From the NCBI GenBank assembly GCA_947044365.1, contig OX345636.1, forward strand, positions 58,324,537-58,388,536: a stretch of DNA of 64,000 nucleotides. Direction: 5' to 3'. The DNA is from Petrosia ficiformis (lineage: Eukaryota; Porifera; Demospongiae; Haplosclerida; Petrosiidae). Below the pieces are notes generated by a model, which saw only the letters and a list, made by a program, of their open reading frames with translations, was not told where the DNA came from and ran no database searches. Made by a program: the position numbers and the translations under genes. Below are positions 24,299 to 37,100 of this stretch, piece after piece (within the stretch, counting starts at the first letter, position 1; the number at the start of each line of letters is the position of its first letter).

Positions 24299-25470
24299 AA
24301 AAGGGTTAATAACGAAAACGCTTATTTTCATTATAGCCGCTAAAGGGTTAATGAACAGAAAATTGTTATGCTTAAAAAGTGACAAGACTTACAAAAATGG
24401 AATTGCCAAGATTCTATCTGGCCATTTCTGATGCTCTACAAAAGTGTGTGAAAGTTCAAGAACTAGCGTAGACATATTCTGTGTATGATGAGAAATGTAA
24501 AAAAAATAACCATGAATTATAACTTACATAATATTTTGAGTTACTTGTTGACTATAATATGTATGACATAAAATATTTAATTGTGAAATTGAAAAACCTT
24601 GTTGGAGTAATGTTTTATGTGTAGTTATTCACAGTCAGACAATTACTAACAGGCAAATATAGGCAGCAGGCGATTCAAGGATGTCTATTTTTGGACAAGC
24701 AAAATTTTTTTACTACATGTATTTAAAATGTACAATATCCAATTATAAGCACAGTAACATTTTGTTCTACTAGCTGACAATATTTTTAACCAAAAGTTTC
24801 TTTAGCCGGCTTCATGAGTGACATTGTAATGAAAAGACAAAGGACATTTCATTGTTTTTCAAAAAGCTGTTATTTATCTAGTCTGGCGTTGTCGCCCACT
24901 TGCAAAGTGGGCGGCAACGCCAGACTATTATTTATCATGAAAGAAGCACTATTATATAATTATTATAGCTACCTATATGCTGCTGTTTGAATAAAACTGA
25001 TGAATACCTGATGAATTACCTAAACACCCTAGATTATGGGTGTTGGAGGGGATGTGTACAGCAAAGGTTGCACATATATGGATGTCCCTTGCCCCACCTT
25101 TTCATAACAGTATAACATTATTCACTGACATAAATAAATTAATTCACGAAGTGTCTGTTCATATCATGTGATTAATTTATAGTGTGACCTCTATGCAGAC
25201 CAATACAGGGTGGGGCTCATTACCTTTTACATACAGTACTCTTGTATATTCAGCAATGGCTACTGGTGAGTGTTGTATAGATAGATTTTCTTTGTTTCTT
25301 ATTCCAAGGATTGGTACATCAGAGCATTTGGTTCATTCCATTGTATAAATTCGAAACCGATTATACAAAAAAGCAAAAACAGTTGTGAGATTGCATAAAA
25401 CAATTACCAAATGTTATGAGATGCCTTGAAATAAGAATTATATACAATTTCATTAACTCTTTACCGACTA
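24299..25470. other. intergenic with a strong hairpin at 24879-24928
   Basis: TAGTCTGGCGTTGTCGCCCA pairs with TGGGCGGCAACGCCAGACTA with one mismatch, giving a stem of about 24 base pairs. The rest is AT-rich and I see no supported exon. Confidence 0.5.
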
Positions 25471-26005
25471 TAATTGAAATAAGCATTTTCGTTATTAATT
25501 AACCTAAATTTAATTAGAAAATATTGTGTGGGTGGAGCCTTAAGATCTATATAGCTTTATTCAACTCTATAACTCTCATATTTTATAATACTCAAAATTC
25601 TAACTTACTATGTGGAAAGAAGATTCTTTAACAAACCCATTGAAGTAAAATGTATGCTTCGCTTTCATCAGGAAGAGGGAAAGGCGAACGTTTGTAAGTA
25701 TTGTAGTCGGCGGGCAACGCCCACTTTTTGTCTACTCTGTATAACGCCTAAATTTTAAGCAACCATGACTTTTAACTCACTTAGTCATACAGAAGATCTT
25801 CTGAGAAAGCCATTGATACCAAAAATATGCTTCGTTAGCTACATGAAAGCAGCAAGACGAGTGTTTGAAAAAGTAGTAGTCAGCGGCGACGCCCATACTT
25901 AGCGTCTTTCTCACTTTTTTTGGGCCTACAACTTGACGTTTTCCCTAATTTAAACTAACTAAATGTCTTCTTCGTAGTGTGTGCTTGTTAGTTTCTTCTA
26001 TATTT
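25470..26005. repeat. second copy of the 19740-20310 repeat block
   Basis: Collinear with 19740-20310 from TAACTCTCATATTTTATAAT through GGCGACGCCCATACTTAGCG to the shared GTTAGTTTCTTCT end. No open frame is conserved over its length. Confidence 0.55.
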
Positions 26006-26274
26006 AAAGATTCTATCATAAAATTGCCTTTTGCTATTTAGGTTGCAAATCTGCAACCTTCGTTAATTAATGCATTATTCATATTTGCAACCTTCGTCGG
26101 TAAAGCTAAATTATGTAATTGTCTTCAATTTAATTATGTTGGAATTTCTTACTTTATTTGATCGCAGTAGTTTTTTTTATGCACAAATTACTGATGGTGT
26201 AATAATGACTTACTCATAAGCCATATACATAAAAGAAATCCTATTTATAGAACAGGAAGTATAGAGATGGCTTC

Positions 26275-26512
26275 CTTTTAATTCCTTCGTGATTTTGACT
26301 GTTTTTGTTGTTGCTCTAGATTTGGGTTTTGTATCTACACAGTTGTATGCACGACCCAAATGAAGTGATTCTACAGAAGATAGAAGTCTCCTACAGCTAC
26401 AGTGTAAGTTATAGCTAGCTATTCCCAGCAGGTAAGTCAGTACAGGCGTTACCTTTCTAGAGAGTTGGGCGACCGTCTCCTCCGTTGAGTCTGTCTGCTC
26501 ACAGTCTTTCAT
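26275..26512 (-). other. possible small minus-strand exon(s), unrecognised
   Basis: An ATG at 26512 opens MKDCEQTDSTEETVAQLSRK and meets a good donor (AAG before GTAACG). A further open stretch RRLLSSVESLHLGRAYNC lies at about 26275-26395 but is not in a matching phase. This could be the first exon of a gene or chance. Confidence 0.2.
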
Positions 26513-26808
26513 GGATGGTTGGAGGTCAATGGTAAATCCCGTTCAGCGCCACTGCAGCTGCAAGAAGCCATGGAAACACGATATTTATTTATATTCACTT
26601 GAAGCAAAATATATAAAGAAATAAAGCATTTGGTAATCATGTGTGACTTTATCATGCCTGAAACACAATAGTTTGATTATCTATTCTCCTTTTACCATTA
26701 AAGAACCTTGTAGAACTTTAGGAACAAGTAGAATAGCCAGCTAAGCTCTTTCTGTTGATTATGTGCCACGCCCATTAATCGACCAAGCCTTTCCTGAATG
26801 ACGCTAGT

Positions 26809-26891
26809 TCACCTTCACACATGCTCAGTGTAAGTATTGTGAGGTCGTTTGACCTCACAATACTTATACTGAGCATGCGCGAAGGTGAACT
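26809..26891. repeat. 83-bp near-perfect palindrome
   Basis: TTCACCTTC(A/G)C(A/G)CATGCTCAGT followed by TAAGTATTGTGAGGTC folds on itself around a GTTT loop. It is probably a hairpin MITE. Confidence 0.65.
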
Positions 26892-26999
26892 TGGCCTTTC
26901 GATGAACTGCAGTTAACAACGCATACTCATTATAGGAAGGGCCTACCCCCTTCGATCTTGCAATTCGCAACAGACAAATTATTGTTACCACACCCACCT

Positions 27000-28250
27000 T
27001 GATCAGCTTCTTTGCAACTTTCTGGACCTCTGGAGCAATCTAACAGTCACCTGATCAAACTTGCAAGTCTGCAAGTAAATGGTATTTTTCACTTATTCTC
27101 CCAACATCCCTTTCTCTCTCACTAGAACTAGCTAGAAAGCAAGTCTATACATCACTCATACATCAACATCCCATTCTAATCTCCTTTTACTTTTTTTTAG
27201 TACTCTAAGCTAACTCAAAGTAACATCAAAGGCGGAAACTTGAATCAAAGCACTGTTAGACCACATCAAACAAAACGTGGGCGTTTTGGACAATAGAATG
27301 CCGACATGCCGCCACGACATTGGTATACCCTCGTAATCTACAGTAATTTGGGGTGCGGTACATCCAAGGTCCAGTAAATTTTAGATTATAAATTCGGTAT
27401 TCTGTTAAGTTGGTTACACTTTCTCTCTGACAGGAAGTTGTAAAATTAGAACCTTATAAAACTGAAAGGGCTGCCGGCCATGATACATAAGGGATATCAT
27501 TGTAGTTAAATGGGATAACATACATTATATAGCTAATTAGCTATTCACAAATGCTGATCTTAATTGAAACATTTTGTAAAGATGTAATAAAATAAGATGA
27601 ATTTTTGTTTTACATGAAGGAAATGAAAAGAATTTTGAAACACAAAGTTTCGAATGCTTGCCTTGCTGCTGCTAATGAAGCATGCTTTTTGTATTTACGT
27701 TTTTAGAAAGTCTTCTCTTGAACTAAATAAATCAAAAGACACTGCTATTTAAAATGTGGAATTGTACAGCCAAGTAAAGATGTGGCATTGGCAATCTGGA
27801 CTACTAAACCACCTCTTGCTGTCTTATTTCTGCATAAAGTTTTCATAAAATGGTTTACTTAGTGAATCTTCTTTCCAACAAGATTCATGAGTTTTACGAA
27901 ACGTGAGAGTTAAAGAGCTAGTAATTATAGTTAATTCACTCTGAAGAGGCACAGATGCTCACATTAAGAACCTCTGTATACGTCAAGCTATGAATTTCAT
28001 TTAAAGAGCATTGGAATCCTCATCTTTTCTGAGTCTAAAATATTTTTAAAGTCTTACATCACTATAGTAAACAGTTGCTCTCACATTCTCCATAGAGTTC
28101 TATTAGCATACCAACTCACACAAAGAATGCTATGGAACTCGTCTATGCAATGTACACAATGAATATTCTTTTTATACCTACTTTATTTATATGAGCACTG
28201 TATTGCACGTTAAAAATAAAATGCATGAAGTAAGACTATATAGTATAAAT
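27000..28250. repeat. diverged third copy of the 684-bp element, then no gene
   Basis: 27000-27400 matches the inner part of the 684-bp element (GCCGACATGCCGCCAC, TCTACAGTAATTTGGGG) with many substitutions and a short T run. From 27480 to 28250 the sequence is AT-rich; I see nothing I can support. Confidence 0.5.
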
Positions 28251-28399
28251 TTCATTTTGTAATAATTATATCAATTATTCATCACTGGGAGCACTTGTAT
28301 CAAATAATTCTTCACTGGTTTTATCTACACTGGAGTCTGATCCTGTAACACATAATAAATTCATCCAGATATTGTTCATGTGGTCCATTTTTCTTCCAA

Positions 28400-28975
28400 A
28401 TTGTATCTTGCTTGTGCATGATCAGCTAATTTCTTCCACTCGTCTGGACTAACAATTGTCCATCCATTACATGTTAACTCATTCATGTTGCAAGAGTAAT
28501 TGCTTGTTTGTTATCTTTAATGTACAGTGTAACTTGCATGTACCCATGCCAACTCTATTTGATTCAGCTCACCGTGATAAGGAGGATGTCGAACTACTTC
28601 ATGTTCACTTGATTTAGCCATTTCGTCTACTGCATATTTGTGTTCTGGATTTGACAACTTAATCAAATGGTACAGCCATTATCCAGTTTGGTGGTAGCTT
28701 AGCTAACAGACTATCATGAAACCATTCTTCAATATACTCTCCAGTCATTTCATCATGATGCTCACCATTGCCTTTCTAGCATTGAAAAACTTACTCAGTT
28801 CCATCTGTTCACTGCCAGCATGTAATTTAATTACTTTTTCTAGATAGCTTTCGAATAGCTGTACATCCTATTGTATATCCCGTAGATGTTTCAGTCTCTA
28901 ACCAAGTCTTTTCATGAGTGCCATTTGCATTAGCCCACACACATCAATTTTCTCTCCTGTTCTTCATTATCCTTC
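28400..28975 (-). pseudogene. DDE_3-type transposase remnant
   Basis: Minus-strand pieces in order are WANANGTHEKTWLETETSTG, HHDEMTGEYIEEWFHDSLLA followed by KLPPNW, then EHEVVRHPPYHGELNQIELA followed by WVHASY, then GWTIVSPDEWKKLADHAQAR. The RxPPYHxxLNxIELAW signature is the region of the third catalytic residue of DDE_3/Tc1-like transposases. Stops and frame shifts separate the pieces, so it is dead. No inverted ends were identified. Confidence 0.65.
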
Positions 28976-29049
28976 TTAGGCACCTATGATGCCACAACAT
29001 TATCCTAGGTTGCTCATAAACATAATGCTTATTATTTTAAATTTAGTAC

Positions 29050-30300
29050 CTAAAATAGTCATCAGCACATCTTTTTTCTACATGTTTTGTGATATGTCTT
29101 GACTGGTGAATCAAATTTTTCCTTCTCTAAGATCTTATTTTTAAAGATAAACAGTACATACACTGCATGAATCCAGTAGCTTTTGATGTTTGCTTTGCCA
29201 ACTTTGGAGCAGTAGAGGCTATGGTCTTCTAGCTTTGATTTTCAAAATGCTCGTATATATAAACATTTATAGATTATTTGTTCTATTTATCTGTTTTCCT
29301 CTTCCAGGCATGCTTATTCTTTCCCTCAAAAAAAAATTAATGATGCCAATGCACATGGTAGTATACTAATGAACGTATTATCTACAAGCATGTAAAAATG
29401 TCATACAAACAGGTATGGATGGTGTCACGAACTACTTCCTGTGCCTCTTCAGTGTGAATAGACTAGCTTAGTTTAAATGGTCATTTTCTTTAATACACAA
29501 AAATACCAGGTTTAATTCTGGATGCGAAACTTAAAATTCCAAAAAGTACCAGGACATATCGTGGCCTGTAGATCACTATGAAGCAAACTACATTCTCCCC
29601 AGCTTCCTAACCCAGAAGCTATTCAGGCGGGCGTTCAGTTTCCTGTAGGACTACTAAATTTTCAAGTACTCGCCTTACACTCTTCTTGCTGATAGCAAAA
29701 CATTAAATGACTTGCCTGCAAATCTTCCTTACAGCAAAGTAAGTTAGAATCATGAGTCTTATACAATGTGAAAGTTATAGTAATTGGGGGGAAGCCCCAC
29801 ACAAGTCGAGAATCTTGCTTGATTGCTTGCTTGCGTACGTTCTTTTTTTTTCTCTCACGGGGACCACTTGGCCCCAAGTGGGGTGAAATAGCTTTAACTA
29901 ATTAATAGGCGTATACTACTTCGCCCCCACAATGTTTTACATTCATCTAGTTAAATATTAATTACTCCGCCCACAAATGTTTTCAACAGCTTAGGTGCCT
30001 TAAAGCGCCTCGTACAATATAAATCAGTAGTGGGTGAGGCGGTTCAAAGAGCCTACCACACATGATCCATTTTTCAAAAGATTATTTAAACTGTATACCA
30101 ACACCTGTAGCACATTCCTTAGCGGGGACAAAATCCTATTTCTTTGGCGAATCTGCATGGGAACAAAGCTACTCACATTGTTGAAAGGATGTTTTAAAAG
30201 ATTTATCATTACAAACAAACAATAATATCAACCGCGCGCAGTTATATAAAAAATAATGTTTGTGTACCAGGAGCCAATTAAACTAGACATGTCACTTTTT
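29050..30300. other. intergenic, no gene recognised
   Basis: Contains a G-run and T-run segment (29790-29880) and short overlapping frames on both strands at 30024-30225. None resembles a known family. Confidence 0.4.
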
Positions 30301-30307
30301 ATGTGTC

Positions 30308-30482
30308 ATGATGACACTTGGAGTGATACTTCCATATATGGAAGGTGCTTGCATGACACACACTAATATAAATTGGCATCAATATGCAGGGTCATTGCCA
30401 GTCTCAGTACAGAACATTGAGGAGAGAAAATATTATATACGGGTAGCTTGTGGAGTAGCTATATACAAGTTCTGTTGGGGAG
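30308..30482 (+). CDS. possible first coding exon of gene 4
   Basis: Opens with ATG at 30308 and reads ...AGSLPVSVQNIEERKYYIRV, ACGVAIYKFCWGG before a donor (GGAG before GTAATT). The final segment looks like a Kelch strand pair (hydrophobic run then GG). It ends in phase 1 with a G, exactly what gene 4 exon 31116 needs to read GEYQ. The distance (about 630 bases) is reasonable. It has no counterpart before genes 2 or 3, so it remains tentative. Confidence 0.4.
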
Positions 30483-31115
30483 GTAATTTATAAAATTTTC
30501 TATCCTTCGCTTTTGAAGAGTAACATTCCAGAATGCTTTCATGTTGTTTACACTATGCACGTTATCACATGTACATGTCTTACGATGCATGAAATTAAGA
30601 AATTATAGCCAAAATTCAATCCTTATCACCCTACCACTTACAAAACATGAATAGCTATGTGTATACTCCTAGTTTATAGTTATATGCTCCTAGTTTTATA
30701 GCCACCTAATCATTTGCCAAAGCAAAAAGATGCTGCAAGTATTGGCATGCAATCATTGTTGTGTGTCAACTGTATATATCATGAAATAACCTGTGAAACA
30801 TGAAGCAAAGGCTCATGTGCCAGTAATAAATGTTGTTATACTTGCCTTTATTCAAGTCTGAAAATTTTAAAGAGATAGTAGTCACTCATAATGAAAAAGT
30901 AGATATAACACATAGTTCGCAGAAAACTACATACACCTGCAGCACATACTAACGGGCACAAAATGTGTATATAGGATGATTCAGCAGACTACATTTTCAT
31001 TTCGCCAGTCAGGAAATGAGACTAGATAACAATTTTATAACATGCATGTATTTGTTTAATATGTGTGTTGCAAGTCATGTTATTATAATCATGTATATAT
31101 TGATAAATTGTTTAG

Positions 31116-34100
31116 GTGAATATCAGTTTAGTTGGAGGACGCAGCACTCCACTGTAGTCATTAATAATAGTTTATATTGCTGTGGAGGAGACCAGGAGGA
31201 CCTTCCTAAAGTGCACGACAATGAAGAGAAGAGGAAAACTATTTCGTCTGTTGATATATTCCATTTACCGACAGTTAAATGGGAGAGGAAATCTACTACA
31301 GGTACTCCCCCTGCAGGAGCGATGAACTATGCCTGCACTAACATAGGAAGCAATATCTGGTACTTTGGTGGAAAATGTAAATTTGGTGAATGTTATCATA
31401 ATAACATGTATGAACTGAACTCTCTTAATAACAACTGGAGGCCTAGGGAGACAGTTTATAGTACTCCTGAAAATGTACCGATGAAAAAGAGCGGATGTCA
31501 AATGATATCATTCAAAACTAAGGAAAAAGATAATTTATTAGTTTTGGGAGGACTTGGACCAGCACCATTCACTATGCACTCCCATTCCCAGTATATTCCT
31601 TTTCCTAACCAACCAAATTACTGTATCACAAATGAAGCACACATGATGTGTGTTACTACATCACCAGGTATTACAGGACTCACATTATGTATTACATCAT
31701 AATGATATCATGTATTTTCTTCAGGTCAATGGATAGTACCTGTCATAAAAGGCACTCGTCCGCCACCGTGTTATAATTTTACAATGCATACACTTGCTGA
31801 TAACAGAGGTGTAATATTTGGAGGAAGAGCTATTGATGAGACTGGTGTGGATGATGTTGATGATCTGTTTATGTTTAGTTGTACACACAATACAATTGTG
31901 AGTTATTAACAGTTGTGTATTATGATTGAAACCAGACTCTTCCAGTCACACATAATTATGCAAGACAGAGAAGGGGACTGGTTTCAAATAAGGAGGTGTG
32001 GTTTACAATTATGATGTATAATTATGTAATAATATTTCATATACTGAAGAGATTGTGTTGAATGTCATAGCTAATCCTTGAGTGAAGCCAGTATATGACA
32101 TGATTATAGTTATGTATAATAATTATGCAGACTCAACCAGACATATAAATTCTAATAATGATTTATACCTGTTCCTCTACTCCTGTTTCATGTAATCCTC
32201 GCATCATCTCTAATTACTAATTTCTAGAACAGAATCCACATTTCTGCTTAGTTGTTATATACTTCATCACTCTTGATCTCTTGTATTATTTTTCAGTTGT
32301 CTTCTATCCTCTTTAGTACTGTTTTGTGGGCTAGTCCACTATGCCTTCTCTTAATTCATTATAATGAACACACCCTCATTTACGTACTTGCAGCAACATG
32401 TTCCTAACTTATAAATATTATCATGTCTGAACATAACCATACTCATACATTTATTCATTATGTTGAAATTTTCACTATAATTATATTATTTTGTGTTTTG
32501 ATAAATAACCACAAATGTTAGATAATGTGTAATTTTAACATGATTATCGATAATGTTATTATAATCAAAATGTTTAGTCATAAAAGAGTACATGTTGTGT
32601 TTATTAATAAATAATAACAGCTCAAAATTTGTTATTCTAATAATCCACATGTAAAGTTTAAACCACATCTCTTATTAATGAAATAATCAACTTGATCTAA
32701 TTAGTGATTGTTTTATTATCATTATTTATAATTTGTATTGATATTAACACATTGATGTATATTTGTATTACTAAAACTATAGGATTTTCAAAAAGTAGTC
32801 AAATCTACAGGTAACTGGCCTAGGAAGAGGAGTCGTCATGCCAGTACTGTCATCAATACCATATCAAATAAAGCAGTGACTTCACATTTAGTAATATCTG
32901 GTGGAGTGGATATGTATGGTAACATACTAAACGACTGTTGGATAATCCAATTGTCCAGTTTCATCTGTTATAAGGTAATGTACATATTATGACAAATGTA
33001 GTGCATTGTTATATTATAATTATGAAAATTTATATTGATATCAGTTTGGTTATCATCAAAATTAATGTCCAAAATGAAAATACTGGTTTATCACAAATAA
33101 AATTTTTTATGCCCCATAGCCATCCCTATGATTGCTTTCCACGGGTTGAATCTATATATACCTTAAAGGGGATGTATTAAAAATGGCTGTTAATTTTAGC
33201 GTTTTTGCAATAGAAAGAATTTAGAATTTCTGACGATGAAGATATGATTAATTAATTTTAACAAGTCCTTAAATTAGCGATTCAAGCACAACTCGCTAAA
33301 TTTTCCTGCATGCCCCATTCTTGTGTCCACTTGCGTAAGTATGCGTTGTATACGTAGTTAAGGAAGTTGCGTCATTCCCGGGGGGGCTCGGTCAAGTAAT
33401 GGGTGTAATGCGTAAAAGGACGTGTGCTCGAGCTCTACAGACCAGCAGAAAGAAAGCTGCTTGCAACTACGTAGAAACTGGAAATAATAGCTAGCTATTT
33501 TGCCTGAAATATATTCCTAAAGTTCTACAACGTCCTTTGAAAGGTAAAGAGAGTAGATAATCAAAATAAGTACTATAATAGGCTGTTGTGTTTCAGGCAT
33601 GATAAAGTCAGCCATGATTACAGAATACTGGACACCATAAAGCAATCATAGGGATACTTTTTTTCTCTATATACGCTTGTTAATGTTTATCATTATTTCT
33701 GATAATATTGTAGTAATCTCTTTCTTTATGACTATTATACTAAAAATAATGTGATTCTCAGTAATCATTTAGTATCATAATTGTTGTTTACAGTTTTGTT
33801 AACTTTATTCACTCACCTCTTCAGATAAATCTGCCTGAAACTCTTGTTAAAAGATTTTTTCACTCTATGACTAAATATCAAATATCCAATGATCATGTTT
33901 GGATAGTTGTGACTGGAGGGTGTGATCTTTATGATCGATCTAGTAATACTGCATTTGCAATAAGTGGTGCAAACGTTATATTCATCATTGAATTAGGTTA
34001 ATATACATATCATGTGATATATTAGTGATCATTATCATGTTTACTGGAATCACTAGCAATGTGTATAGTTTATGATATACAGGAATACTAAACTATAATA

Positions 34101-37100
34101 AATTATGATAATCTAGTTTCTATGTATACAAGATAATAATCTAATAGTTGTATATTCACTGATAATTTCAAGTTCTTATCTATTCTGAGATATTCAAGTA
34201 TTCTATGAATCATAAACAAAACCTAAGAGAACTTTTGAAGTCAATCCATTTTCTATTCATTCTGTTTCATGAGACATACATTAGAAACACCAACAACTAA
34301 AAGAATGATAGGAATATAGTGTCTATTGTACATGTGCATGTATGTATGTAAGTATGTACATACTTATGTTCGAATCAATGTATGTAAGTACGTACAAACA
34401 CACTAACATAAATGCATATGTACTATGTAAATATGTTTGTATATACTTTTGTATATAGTATATGTATTATGTATGTGCTTGCATCATGGGTATGTGCCTA
34501 TATCCATAAATATGTAGATATTGCTATACATACATACACATGTATACATGCATAATTATGTATAATATATAAACCATGGGTTATGACCTGAGACTGAGAT
34601 AAAACGAAATTAGCAGTTAAAAATGCTACTAACTACTATAATTATGTATGTTAGGAACTGACATACCTGTCTATTTATATGCTTGCTATGATTCAATAGT
34701 AATATCATCTCAGTATTTCCATTTATATTACTGTATTTCATCATTATATTAAGTTGACATACTGTCACCAGTTAATTGCATTCCTCATCCATTGTGGCAG
34801 TACTATATATAATATTTACGTTTGTACATATCTGCACAAGTGTGTATGTACATACATATGTGTCTGTAAGTGCATGTATTTTGTATGTGTTGAATATGTG
34901 TGTTTATGTGTGTATGTTAGGGTGCATGTGTATGTATGTCTGCAAAATACATGTACCTGTGAAGACACGCCTTTGTAACTGAATAAACAAACATTCAACT
35001 GTTAAATGAGACATACTGTTACCAGGTAATTGCATTCCTATCCAATGTGGTAATAATATATTAATGCTATTGATTACTAACATAACAACTGATAAATGTG
35101 TTATTATAATTATACAGAATATATCAATGATAAATGGACAGCGAATCATGTTTGGAATAATGAACAACTAATGAATAACAAGAATGAGATTCAGAAACAT
35201 TTAATACATCATATTGTTGATGACAGACTACAGGAGGGAACACTTGTGACTGATTTGATTAGTTTAATCAAATCACCAATCACTACACCACAACAACTAG
35301 TTAGTAATTCACTGATCAATATTGTGTTAATAAAGTATTGTGTTAATTGTTTCAGGAGACAGAGAGAATACTGGAAAAGAAGATATTTGAGAAGGAATCA
35401 CAATTATTAAAACTGTCTGTGGAGATGAGAGAGAAGAGTGATGAAATTACACACCTAATGACAAGAGAAGTGTTTTTAATAGATAAATCAGATACACTAG
35501 AGAAAGGTCAGATTATTAATATAATTTATTACATGTGATTTTAATATTTGATATTATGATATTTAGAATTGGGGTTTTCAAAAGATGAAATACAAGCCTA
35601 TAAGAAAATGGCCATGGCTTTTAGACAAGGTAACTTATAATTAAATGTCTGTTAAATAAAATACTTTTGTTGTATAATGTATAGAATTGAAGATTGAAAA
35701 GAAAATGTCATTAATTAAGTCGCAAGAGTTGGATTTTTCAAGGAAACAGCTCAAACATTTTAGCGAGAAGCTCAAACTCACATCTACCCTTTCATCAGGT
35801 TTATATGATTACCACATGCATATTAATTAAATTATGTTGCTTTAGATGAGGAAGATTTGGAGACAATTAAAGAGAGTAAGGATTATCAGAAACCTCCTGA
35901 AACAGAACTATTTGAAGAGAATCAGTCAAAACCTGTAGATGAGGATAAATCAGTGATTAGTGATAAAACACTAATAGCACTGGAAGGTTAGTTAAGTATT
36001 CATAATATTATACATTATGATTAATAATTATATTATTACAACAGAGAATGAGTCACTACAGAAGATAGTTATTAGTAAGAATGAACAAGTAGAGCAACTA
36101 CAGAGTATGTTAGAAATGAAGGCAAACAGGATGAAAGAGTTAGAGTCAATACAAGAACGTAAATCATGAGTTACATTATATTTACATAACTTCATGATGT
36201 GTTTTATTTTATAGATGCTGAGGAACTACAGAGTATGTTAGAAATGAAGGCAAAGAGGATGAAAGAGTTAGAGTCAATACAAGAACGTAAATCATGAGTA
36301 ATTTTGTAGTTAGCATAACTTCATGATGTGTTTTATTTATAGATGCTGAGGAACTACAGAGTATGTTAGAAATGAAGGAGAAGAAAATAAGAGTGTTAGA
36401 GACACAGATAGAAGATAAGAAGAAAGTACGATTAGAAGGTCAATGTACAATTAATAGATACTGTATATTACAATAGCAGATCACACATAGCATGCAATAT
36501 ATAGCATTGCAATAAGAAGTTTTGTGGATGTTTAAATTTGTATCTCATAATTACAGAGGAAGACAATAATAACATGACGTCTCATATAATGGAAACAGAT
36601 GAAGAGTTGATGGAAATAGTAGATGAATCAAACTTTGAATTAAAGGATGGTAGACAAATACAAGTACCTGAAGAGAAGATGATATCAAGCTCATATAATG
36701 TGGAAAAGGCATATAATAACAAGAGTATTCAATTTGATTATATGGTAACAGTAACAGGTTAGATATATAGAATATAATGTTCTTGATGACATAATTATAT
36801 TCATATAGATCATCTATATGGTGTACATGTTGCATCAGAGAAGATGTTCTATGTATATGGAGACACATATCAATCCCTGAACTGGGATGAGTATGGTTTC
36901 AGAATGAATATACAACAAGGATCATTACCATCATCACAAGTATGTGAAGTAGCTGTTAAAGCTCTTGTTGCTGGTCCCTTCAACTTTCCTGAAGATGTAG
37001 AGTTAGTCAGTGCAGTATATTCCATTTCATTTGCCAAACCTCTTCTAAAACCTGTTGAATTAGAGATACAGCATTGTGTATCTCTTACCAGAGAAGATCA

